NCBI RefSeq assembly: GCF_025145285.1
Contig: NZ_CP102251.1
Location: 1,736,001 to 1,800,000, forward strand
Direction: 5' to 3'
Length of the DNA: 64,000 nt
Origin: Alistipes onderdonkii
GTDB taxonomy: Bacteria > Bacteroidota > Bacteroidia > Bacteroidales > Rikenellaceae
The notes under the pieces were generated by a model. The model did no database searches, was not told the origin of the DNA, and saw only the letters and a list, made by a program, of their open reading frames with translations. Within the stretch, counting starts at the first letter, position 1. Every line of letters starts with the position of its first letter. Positions 1 to 7,319 of this stretch are shown in pieces. Made by a program: the position numbers and the translations under genes.

Positions 1-577
1 CCAGCGACAGGCCCATTTCGCCCGTTTCGGTCACGCACGACACATGGTGCTTTTCGCCCGGGCGGATCGTCGTCAGTACCCGGTATGCTTCGGGAGCGGG
101 CAGTTCCAGTTGCTGGATGTGGGTCAAGCGCGGCAGCCCGAAGATGCGCAGCGCCTCGCCGTTTGCCTGGTAGACGCTCCCCGCGTCGTTGATGGTGATA
201 AGCCCTGTGCGTGCGTACTCCATGATCAGCTGGTAGTAGCGTTCCCGCTCTTCGGCGCGTACCTTGGCGCGCACCAGGATCTCCTTGATACGGTTCAGGG
301 CGGCGTTGAGCATGCCGTTGTCCACTTTCGACGGGTCTTCATGGAAGCGGAACGTGAAGTCGTCGTTGTCGATGGCGTTGAACATGAAGGTTACACGGCG
401 TATCGAATCGCTGTAAAGCCCTATGAGGCGGTATGCCGCGATCCCGATCACCGGGACGAGCAGGATCGCCAGCGGGTACCATGACCCCGTTACCACCCAT
501 CCGAGTGCTCCCGAAGCGGCGATGAGCAACGCCGTGTACCCGATTACGGGGCCGTAGGCTATTCCTTCGCGTTTCAT
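1..577 (-). CDS. Sensor histidine kinase, N-terminal part (truncated by window edge)
   Basis: This is the first 192 codons of a membrane sensor kinase; the rest lies beyond base 1. The visible protein begins with two hydrophobic segments (about residues 10-28 and 34-52) separated by a very short loop. A linker follows, and from about residue 110 a PAS-like region containing RYYQLIMEYARTGLITIND. No kinase H-box is in view. The ATG at 577 overlaps the TGA of the NtrC-type regulator by 4 bases (ATGA), so the two are translationally coupled and form a two-component pair. By position, the kinase should phosphorylate that regulator, which in turn probably controls the export operon starting at 2139. 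The ligand is unknown; in this family an envelope-stress signal is plausible but not shown. Confidence 0.85.
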   Translation of the reverse strand, partial: MKREGIAYGPVIGYTALLIAASGALGWVVTGSWYPLAILLVPVIGIAAYRLIGLYSDSIRRVTFMFNAIDNDDFTFRFHEDPSKVDNGMLNAALNRIKEILVRAKVRAEERERYYQLIMEYARTGLITINDAGSVYQANGEALRIFGLPRLTHIQQLELPAPEAYRVLTTIRPGEKHHVSCVTETGEMGLSL

Positions 578-1932
578 AACCCGTAACGTTTGATTTTGTT
601 GTAGAGTGTCTGGCGTGTGATGCCCAGCTGCCGCGCCACCTCGGTCAGGTTGCCTGCGTAACGCGCCATCGCCTGCCCGATCATGCCGCGCTCCATCTCT
701 TCGAGCGTCGAGAATGCCGGGGCCTGCACTGCGGCCGGAGCCGGCCGCAGCAGCAGTGTGGCGGGGGTGATCCGCCTTCCGTCGCTCATGATGACGGCTT
801 TTTCGACGGTATGCTGCAACTCGCGGATGTTACCCGCCCAGGGGTATTCGTCCATTTCGCGCACCGCCGCCTGGTCGAAACCCTCGATCGGTTTGTTGTA
901 CTTCGTGGCGTAGCGTTTCAGGAACATTTCCGCCAGCGGCAGGATGTCTTCGCGGCGCTGCCGCAGGGGCGGCAGGTCTATGTGGATCGTGTTGATGCGG
1001 TAGAGCAGGTCTTCGCGAAACTCCCCCCCCCGCGCTACCATCCCGAACAGGTCGCGGTTCGTGGCGCAGATGAGACGGATGTCCACCGCTACGGGCGTGT
1101 TGCTGCCCACGCGGAAGATACGCCCGCCCTGGATGGCCGTCAGCAGTTTCGATTGCAGGTGGGGCGGCAGGTTGCCGATCTCGTCGAGGAAAAGCGTGCC
1201 GTGGTCGGCGACCTCGAATTTCCCGGCGCGGTCGGCCCGGGCGTCGGTGAAGGCTCCCTTGACATGGCCGAACAGTTCGCTCTCGAAGAGCGTTTCGGGT
1301 ACGGCTCCCATATCTACCGAAACCATCAGTTCGCCGCTGCGCGCCGAGCGGTTGTGTATCTCGCGTGCCAGCATCTCCTTGCCGGTGCCGTTCTCCCCCG
1401 TGATCAGGATGTTGGCGTCCGTGGCCGCAACCTTCTCCACGATTTCGCGGATGCGCGCCATGGCGGGGCTTTCGCCCCAGAACATCGGCTGCTCCGAGGC
1501 CAGCTCGCGCTTGATCTCCTTGAGCTGCTTCACCTCGCGAGCCGACCGCGCCAGGTTGTAGGCGTTGCGCAGCGAAGCCACCAGCCGGTCGTTGTCCCAC
1601 GGTTTGACGACGAAGTCCACCGCACCGTCGCGCATTGCCCTCACGGCCAGGTCGATATCGGCGTACGCCGTGAAGAGCACGACTTTGATATCCGGCCTGC
1701 GGGCGTGGATCTCGCTCAGCCAGTAGATGCCTTCGTTGCCGGTGTTGATGCCCGCCGTGAAATTCATGTCGAGCAGTATCACGTCGATCTGTTCCTCGCG
1801 CAGGGTCGTCGCCAGCCGGTTGGGGGTGGGGAGGGTCAGCACCCGTGCGAAATATTTTTCCAGCAGCAGGCGCAACGCCGCCAGGATGCTGCGGTTGTCG
1901 TCCACGATCAGTAACGTTCCCTCTTTTGCCAT
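574..1932 (-). CDS. Sigma-54-dependent NtrC-family response regulator
   Basis: A cytoplasmic transcription activator of 452 residues with three domains. The receiver domain has D11/D12, phosphoacceptor D55 (VILLDMNF) and K110. The AAA+ domain has Walker A GENGTGKE at 179-186, Walker B GTLFLDEIG at 245-253 and the sigma-54 contact loop reading GAFTDA at 226-231 rather than the classical GAFTGA. The C-terminus is a Fis-type helix-turn-helix (NLTEVARQLGITRQTLYNKI). I start it at the ATG giving MAKEGTLLIVDD; an ATG two codons upstream (1938) is possible, while a GTG at 1998 would leave 22 residues without family counterpart. It is divergent from the TolC operon, whose promoter looks sigma-54 dependent, so that operon is its likely target. 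A run of nine C (nine G in the gene) lies at 1023-1031. Confidence 0.95.
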   Translation of the reverse strand: MAKEGTLLIVDDNRSILAALRLLLEKYFARVLTLPTPNRLATTLREEQIDVILLDMNFTAGINTGNEGIYWLSEIHARRPDIKVVLFTAYADIDLAVRAMRDGAVDFVVKPWDNDRLVASLRNAYNLARSAREVKQLKEIKRELASEQPMFWGESPAMARIREIVEKVAATDANILITGENGTGKEMLAREIHNRSARSGELMVSVDMGAVPETLFESELFGHVKGAFTDARADRAGKFEVADHGTLFLDEIGNLPPHLQSKLLTAIQGGRIFRVGSNTPVAVDIRLICATNRDLFGMVARGGEFREDLLYRINTIHIDLPPLRQRREDILPLAEMFLKRYATKYNKPIEGFDQAAVREMDEYPWAGNIRELQHTVEKAVIMSDGRRITPATLLLRPAPAAVQAPAFSTLEEMERGMIGQAMARYAGNLTEVARQLGITRQTLYNKIKRYGL

Positions 1933-2002
1933 GGTCATTCCGGATTGTTTTGCGGTAAAATTAGCGTTAAAATCGTGAAATCGTCCCTTCGTGTCCACAA
2001 AA

Positions 2003-2030
2003 TTTACAAGGGTGTAAAATTTTTTTACAC
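2003..2030. promoter_or_regulatory. Phased TGTAAA half-sites, probable binding site of the NtrC-type regulator
   Basis: Three copies of one hexamer alternate in orientation: TTTACA at 2003-2008, TGTAAA at 2013-2018 and TTTACA at 2024-2029, spaced 10-11 bases so that they fall on the same helical face. The right pair extends to a perfect inverted repeat GTGTAAAA-TTT-TTTTACAC at 2012-2030. The array sits in the divergent intergenic region, roughly 80-110 bases upstream of the predicted sigma-54 start site, which is the usual place for an enhancer of an NtrC-type activator. The symmetry is seen in the sequence; its use by the adjacent regulator is inferred. Confidence 0.65.
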
Positions 2031-2083
2031 TTTGTCCGTTGTATGTGTGATATAATATTTTGTAATACAGTTATTTAGTTTCT

Positions 2084-2100
2084 TTGGCACGGGGTTGGCT
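2084..2100 (+). promoter_or_regulatory. Sigma-54 (-24/-12) promoter of the export operon
   Basis: The sequence TTGGCACGGGGTTGGCT matches the sigma-54 consensus TTGGCACG-N4-TTGCT at every position except one T to G change in the -12 element. The invariant GG (2086-2087) and GC (2098-2099) are exactly 10 bases apart. Transcription would start near 2111, giving a leader of about 28 bases before the ATG at 2139. The divergent neighbour is a sigma-54 activator, which supports the call. Confidence 0.75.
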
Positions 2101-2138
2101 CCGAAATGTCCCGAACGAACAATACCCGCTAATCAAGG

Positions 2139-3617
2139 ATGAAACGACTGTTATTACTCCTCATTCTGTCAATTTTTTGGACACTCGCTGGGACGCAGAT
2201 ATCCCTGCCCGCCGCCTCTGTGCAGCCGGATGCTGCGCCCGTTGCTCCCGTGGGGGCTTCGGCCGCAGATACTGCGGCAACGCAAACCGTCATCGTCGCG
2301 GATCCCGCCGTGGATTCCCTGTCCGACCCCGCCCCGAATGCGGCCGAGCCCGTCGTGCGTATGACCCTCGACGAGTGCATGGCCTATGCCGTCGAACACA
2401 GTCCCGTAGTACGGCAGCAGGATTACACCAACCGCAACTACCGCCAGGACTATATCGAATCCGTGGCGGCGCTCGTGCCCTCGGTCAGCGGCTCGGTCAG
2501 CGCCACGACCAGTTTCGGCCGCTCGGTCGACCCCGAGACCAATACCTATACCGACGTTTCGAACCTTTCCAACAACTACGGCGTTTCGGGGCAAATGCCC
2601 GTTTTCGCCGGCTTTACGGGGATCAATACCATCCGTGCCGCGAAGGTGATGCGCCTGATGGGTGTCGAGGAGTTGCAGCGGGTCAAGGACGAAGTGGCGC
2701 TCAATACCATGCAAGCCTATTTCGACGTCGTATATTACACCGAAAGCGTGCGCCTCGCCCGCGAACAGCTGGAAACCAGCACCGGCAACCTCGCCAAGAG
2801 CCGCAAGCTGCTCGAACTGGGGCTCAAGAGCGCCGCCGACGTGGCCGAGCAGGAGGCACAGTGCGCTTCGGACGACTACCTGCTGACGCAGCAGGAAAAC
2901 AACCTCGAACTGGCCAGGATCACGCTTGCCGAAACGATGAATTATCCGCCCGACCGCCCCCTGGGGATCGAGACGGATCTCGCCATCGAAACCCCGGCCG
3001 GCACGGCGCCCTTCTCCGATGTGGTCGCCTATGCCCTCGACAACAATCCCAAGGCCCGCAGCGCCGGTTATAACGTGCGGCAGTCGAAACTCCAGTATTC
3101 GGTCGCCCGGGGCGGCTTTTTCCCGTCGGTCTATGTCGGCGGCGGATACTCGACCAATTTCTTCATGAGCCTCGACGACCATTCGTTGTACGAGCCGTTT
3201 AAGAACCAGTTCCGTGATAACCGCGGTTACTATTTTTCCGCCCAGCTCAACATCCCCATTTTCGGGGGGCTTTCGCGCCGCACGAGGACGAACCGCGCCC
3301 GCAACAACTGGCGGATCGCCGAGCAGCAGCGCGATCAGACGTTGCGTGCCCTGCAAAGCGAAATCGCCCAGAACTACCAGCAGATGCTCGGCTACGGCAA
3401 GGAGTTCGTGCAGGCCAGCAAAAAAAGCGCGGCCTCCGAGCTGGCCTACAACGCCGTCGCCGGCAAGTACGACCGGGGCATGGTTTCGGCGCTCGACCTT
3501 CAGACCGCCGCCAACAACCTGTTGCAGGCCCGCTCCGAACGGTTGCGTGCCCGGTTGCAATACATTATCAAAACGCGCCTGGTCGAGTATTACAACGGTG
3601 CGCCCCTGATCCGCTAA
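2139..3617 (+). CDS. TolC-family outer membrane efflux protein
   Basis: A 492-residue outer-membrane channel component of a tripartite export system. It opens with a typical signal peptide (MKRLLLLLILSIFWTLAG, cleavage likely near residue 20-25) and an alanine/proline-rich linker. Two outer membrane efflux repeats follow at about residues 75-260 and 300-485, with conserved features such as a helical SARKLLELGLKSAADVAEQE-like hairpin region and GGGYSTNF near the second strand pair. It is the first gene of the operon and is followed after 18 bases by the HlyD-type adaptor. The substrate cannot be told from sequence; such operons in Bacteroidetes are generally thought to export peptides, antibiotics or envelope components. 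Confidence 0.93.
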   Translation: MKRLLLLLILSIFWTLAGTQISLPAASVQPDAAPVAPVGASAADTAATQTVIVADPAVDSLSDPAPNAAEPVVRMTLDECMAYAVEHSPVVRQQDYTNRNYRQDYIESVAALVPSVSGSVSATTSFGRSVDPETNTYTDVSNLSNNYGVSGQMPVFAGFTGINTIRAAKVMRLMGVEELQRVKDEVALNTMQAYFDVVYYTESVRLAREQLETSTGNLAKSRKLLELGLKSAADVAEQEAQCASDDYLLTQQENNLELARITLAETMNYPPDRPLGIETDLAIETPAGTAPFSDVVAYALDNNPKARSAGYNVRQSKLQYSVARGGFFPSVYVGGGYSTNFFMSLDDHSLYEPFKNQFRDNRGYYFSAQLNIPIFGGLSRRTRTNRARNNWRIAEQQRDQTLRALQSEIAQNYQQMLGYGKEFVQASKKSAASELAYNAVAGKYDRGMVSALDLQTAANNLLQARSERLRARLQYIIKTRLVEYYNGAPLIR

Positions 3618-3635
3618 CGAAAAACAGAAAATAAC

Positions 3636-4898
3636 ATGGACATCCGTATCGAAAAGAAAAAGGGCATCCGCGCCCTGTTTACCAAAAAAGGCATCCCCTA
3701 TCTGGCCGGGGCGCTGTTCCTGGTCTTCGTGTTGTGGCTCCTGTTGCGCGACAACTCCTCGACGCTGCGCGTCGATGCCCGTACGATTTCCGTCGGGCAG
3801 GTCGTGAGCGGTGAATTCAACGACTACATCCGCGTCACCGGGCAGGTGCAGCCCATCACCACCGTGCAGCTCAGTCCCCTCGAAGCGGGCATCGTCGAGC
3901 GGCTTGTGGTCGAGGAGGGTACCTCCGTCAAAAAGGGCGACGTGCTGGTCGTGCTGAGCAACACGTCGCTCACGCTCGAAATCCTGAACAGCGAGGCCGA
4001 GCTGGCCGAAAAGCAGAACATCCTGCGCAATACGCTGATCTCGATGGAGCAGGAGAAACTCTCGCTGCGGCAGGACAAGGCGCAGCTGGATCTCGACGTG
4101 TCGCGCAAGAAGCGGGCCTGGCAGCAGAACGAGGAGCTTTACAGGAACGCCCTGATCGCCCGCGAGGAGTGGTTGCAGTCGAAGGAGGACTACGAACTGG
4201 CCGAAAAGAAACGCGAGCTGAACATCGAGCGGCAGGTGCAGGATTCGCTCTACCGTTCGGTGCAGATCGAGCAGATGGAGGAGAACCTCGACAACATGAA
4301 GCGCAACATGCAGCTCATCCGCGAGCGCATCGGCAACCTCAACGTCAAGTCGCCGATCGACGGCGAAGTCGGCCTACTGGACATCGTGCTCGGGCAGTCG
4401 GTCTCCACGGGGCAGAAGATCGGGCAGATCAACGACTTGTCGGACTACAAGGTCGAGGCACAGATCGACGAGAGCTACATCGACCGTGTGCGTGCCGGTC
4501 TCGAAGCCACCTTCGACCGTCAGGGCACCGACTACAAGGTGCGCCTGCGCAAAGTCTATCCCGAGGTGCGCAGCGGCCAGTTCCGAGCCGACTTCACCTT
4601 CCTGGGCGACCATCCCGAGAACATACGCAGCGGCCAGACCTACTACCTGCATCTCGAACTGGGGCAGCCTACCGAGGCGGTCATCATCCCCCGCGGGTCG
4701 TTCTACCAGACCACGGGCGGCGCATGGATTTATGTCCTTGCGCCCGAGGGCGACAAGGCTTACAAACGCCCCATCCGCATCGGCCGCCAGAACCCGCAGT
4801 ATTACGAGGTGCTCGACGGGCTGGAGCCGGGCGAGCGGGTCATCGTTTCGGGCTATGAGAATTACGGCTCGAACGACGTGCTGATCCTCAATAAATAA
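3636..4898 (+). CDS. HlyD/MacA-type periplasmic adaptor (membrane fusion protein)
   Basis: A 420-residue adaptor that would join the inner-membrane permeases to the TolC-type channel. One N-terminal membrane anchor lies at about residues 17-36. A biotinyl-lipoyl-like half domain follows (SPLEAGIVERLVVEEGTSV), then a long coiled-coil hairpin rich in Glu, Lys and Gln (about 105-240), the second lipoyl half (VKSPIDGEVGLLDIVLGQSV) and a C-terminal beta-barrel with a membrane-proximal domain. It is 42 bases upstream of the first permease gene and clearly co-transcribed. The anchor and hairpin length fit MacA-like adaptors that work with MacB-type ABC transporters. Confidence 0.93.
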   Translation: MDIRIEKKKGIRALFTKKGIPYLAGALFLVFVLWLLLRDNSSTLRVDARTISVGQVVSGEFNDYIRVTGQVQPITTVQLSPLEAGIVERLVVEEGTSVKKGDVLVVLSNTSLTLEILNSEAELAEKQNILRNTLISMEQEKLSLRQDKAQLDLDVSRKKRAWQQNEELYRNALIAREEWLQSKEDYELAEKKRELNIERQVQDSLYRSVQIEQMEENLDNMKRNMQLIRERIGNLNVKSPIDGEVGLLDIVLGQSVSTGQKIGQINDLSDYKVEAQIDESYIDRVRAGLEATFDRQGTDYKVRLRKVYPEVRSGQFRADFTFLGDHPENIRSGQTYYLHLELGQPTEAVIIPRGSFYQTTGGAWIYVLAPEGDKAYKRPIRIGRQNPQYYEVLDGLEPGERVIVSGYENYGSNDVLILNK

Positions 4899-4940
4899 TT
4901 TTCCGCTGAAATTTCTCCGCACCCGTCAAAACCGAATAAT

Positions 4941-7307
4941 ATGTTCCGTCAACTCAATTTCCGCTCGTTTTTCAACTTCCTGGGGCGCAACAAGCTCTAT
5001 GCGGCCATCAATATCTTCGGGTTGTCCGTCTCGCTGATGTTCGTGATCCTGATCGCCGACTACACCCTTCGGCAACTTACGTGCGACGACTACCACGCCA
5101 AGGCCGACCGCATTTATGTCATCGGCAACGAGGAGTGCATTACGAGCGGTTATTACCTGCAGAAATACCTGCGCGACCGTTATCCCGAGATCGAATCGAC
5201 CTGCGCCGTCGCAGTGTCGGGACAGTCCACCGATGCCATGCAGCCCGTCGAGGCCGGACAGGGGAAATATTCGGCGACGATCCTCTTCGCCGATACGACT
5301 TTTTTCCGGATATTCGATTTCGAACTGCTGGAGGGCGACCGGGAGCAAGCCCTCGCCTCGCGCGACAACGTGGTGCTTTCCGAGTCGTTCGCCCGCAAGG
5401 TTTTCGGCACGTTCAACCCGATGGGGCAGGTGATCCGCTTCCCCGACGAGGAGAAGTCGTACGTTGTGAGCGGCGTGGTGCGGGATATCGACCGCTCGGT
5501 GATTCCCAATATGGACATCATCATGCGGGCCGAGCGCCTCTGCGATATCAATTCGGCCAATGACGAGCGTATGAGTAATTCCGGTGCCGTGACGACTTTC
5601 ATCCTGGCGCGTCCCGGTGCCGACCTGACGGCCAAGATACCCGATATGCTTGATTATTTCAAAGAGATATACTGGATCTACAAGGGCAATGTCTATCAGC
5701 ATGTGACCCTTACGCCTTTGCGCGATGTCTATTTTTTATCCCAGAATAATGATGGGGGGTTCAACTACGGCAGTTGGCCCTTCGTGATGATCCTTTTCGG
5801 TGTGGGCGCCGTCATCCTGCTCTTCGCCGTGATGAATTATATCAACCTGACGGTTGCCCAGACCGGGTTTCGCGCCAAGGAGATGGCCGCCCGCCGGCTG
5901 CTGGGCGCCTCGCGCGGCGAAATCATCCTCAAACTGATCCTCGAATCGACATTCCTGTGTGTCGTGGCGTTCGTCATCGCGCTTTTCCTGGCAGCCGCGG
6001 TGGAGCCCGGCGCTTCGCGGCTGCTGGGGTCGAAAATCGGTGTCTGGCAGGATATGACGCCTGCCGTCGTGGCTTGCTATGCCGCGTTTATCGTGGTGCT
6101 GGGCGTCGTTGCGGGCTTTATCCCGGCGATGATGGTGTCGCGCTACAAACCCGTGGACATCGTCCGGGGATCGTTCCGCCACCGCACCAAGATGTTTTAC
6201 AGCAAGGTGCTTATCACGATCCAGAACGTCATCACCATTGTCCTGATCGCCACCTCGCTGACCATCGGCCTGCAGATCCGCCACCTGATTTCGGCGCCGA
6301 TGGGGTACAATACGGCCGACATACTCGATATCTCGACCGAAATTTTCCTCGGGAAAAAACAGATTGCGCAGTTCCGCGAGGAGCTGTTACGCGAGCCGTG
6401 TGTCGAGGCCGTCGCCCTGGGCTGCGGTACGCCCCACGACCGGGGCAACAACAATACGATGCAGTATGGCCCCGACCGGATGATCGGATTCCAGATATTC
6501 ATCGGCGATTCGACCTATTTCCGGATACTGGGGCTGGAGCGGCTGCGCGACAACCACCTCGCCCGTATGAACGACGACAATATGGTCTTCATCAACCAGC
6601 ACGCCCTGCGGGAACTGGGTATTGCGGAGGACGCCGAAGAATTCAAGGTAGGCATGGATTACTCTTATCCCTACCAAATCGCAGGTATCTACCGCGATTT
6701 CCAGATCGGGTCGGCGCTCGACAAGCCCCAATCGGCGATGCTGTGGCAGACGGACGACATTGCGGATATGTACCCGTGGAATATCCTGGTCAAAATCCGC
6801 GGGGACAAGACCGTGGCCTACAATACGGTCAAATCGGTCTTCGAACGTATTTCCGACGGTGCGGTTTTTACCGGGGCGGAGTATATCGAGCAGGAAATCG
6901 AAGCCGACTATGCCGATCAGCGGCGCATCCTGCACATCGTCGGTATCTTCACGCTCGTGGCGATCCTGATCTCGGCGCTCGGTCTGGTGGCCATGTCGAC
7001 TTACTACATCCAGCAGAAGGAGCAGGAGGTCGCCGTCCGCAAGGTCTTCGGCTCGACGCGCGGTGAGGTGCTCACGCGCCTGGTGGGCAACTTCATGCGG
7101 CTGGTCGGCGCGGCGTTCGTCATCGCCGTGCCCGTGGCGTGGTACCTGCTCGAACGCTGGCTGCAGGATTACAGCGTCCGGATTTCGCTCTCTCCCCTCA
7201 TTTTCCTGGCCTCGGGGGCTTTTGCCGCCGTGGTGGCATTCGTTGCCGTCTTCTGGCAGAGCAGCCGTGCGGCCGATTCCAACCCGATCGACTCGATTAA
7301 AAACTAA
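4941..7307 (+). CDS. MacB/FtsX-type ABC transporter permease (first of three)
   Basis: A 788-residue inner-membrane permease. It has an N-terminal membrane helix (about residues 22-42), a large periplasmic MacB-type domain, three helices around 280-400, a second short helix and periplasmic domain, and three C-terminal helices ending in NPIDSIKN. This is the duplicated FtsX architecture of Bacteroidetes permeases. Two cytoplasmic coupling segments of the type EMAARRLLGASRGEI (near 312-326) and EVAVRKVFGSTRGEV (near 694-708) would contact the ATPase. It carries no nucleotide-binding domain, so it depends on the separate ATPase encoded at 12155. Confidence 0.93.
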   Translation: MFRQLNFRSFFNFLGRNKLYAAINIFGLSVSLMFVILIADYTLRQLTCDDYHAKADRIYVIGNEECITSGYYLQKYLRDRYPEIESTCAVAVSGQSTDAMQPVEAGQGKYSATILFADTTFFRIFDFELLEGDREQALASRDNVVLSESFARKVFGTFNPMGQVIRFPDEEKSYVVSGVVRDIDRSVIPNMDIIMRAERLCDINSANDERMSNSGAVTTFILARPGADLTAKIPDMLDYFKEIYWIYKGNVYQHVTLTPLRDVYFLSQNNDGGFNYGSWPFVMILFGVGAVILLFAVMNYINLTVAQTGFRAKEMAARRLLGASRGEIILKLILESTFLCVVAFVIALFLAAAVEPGASRLLGSKIGVWQDMTPAVVACYAAFIVVLGVVAGFIPAMMVSRYKPVDIVRGSFRHRTKMFYSKVLITIQNVITIVLIATSLTIGLQIRHLISAPMGYNTADILDISTEIFLGKKQIAQFREELLREPCVEAVALGCGTPHDRGNNNTMQYGPDRMIGFQIFIGDSTYFRILGLERLRDNHLARMNDDNMVFINQHALRELGIAEDAEEFKVGMDYSYPYQIAGIYRDFQIGSALDKPQSAMLWQTDDIADMYPWNILVKIRGDKTVAYNTVKSVFERISDGAVFTGAEYIEQEIEADYADQRRILHIVGIFTLVAILISALGLVAMSTYYIQQKEQEVAVRKVFGSTRGEVLTRLVGNFMRLVGAAFVIAVPVAWYLLERWLQDYSVRISLSPLIFLASGAFAAVVAFVAVFWQSSRAADSNPIDSIKN

Positions 7308-7319
7308 AGACAGACCCGA

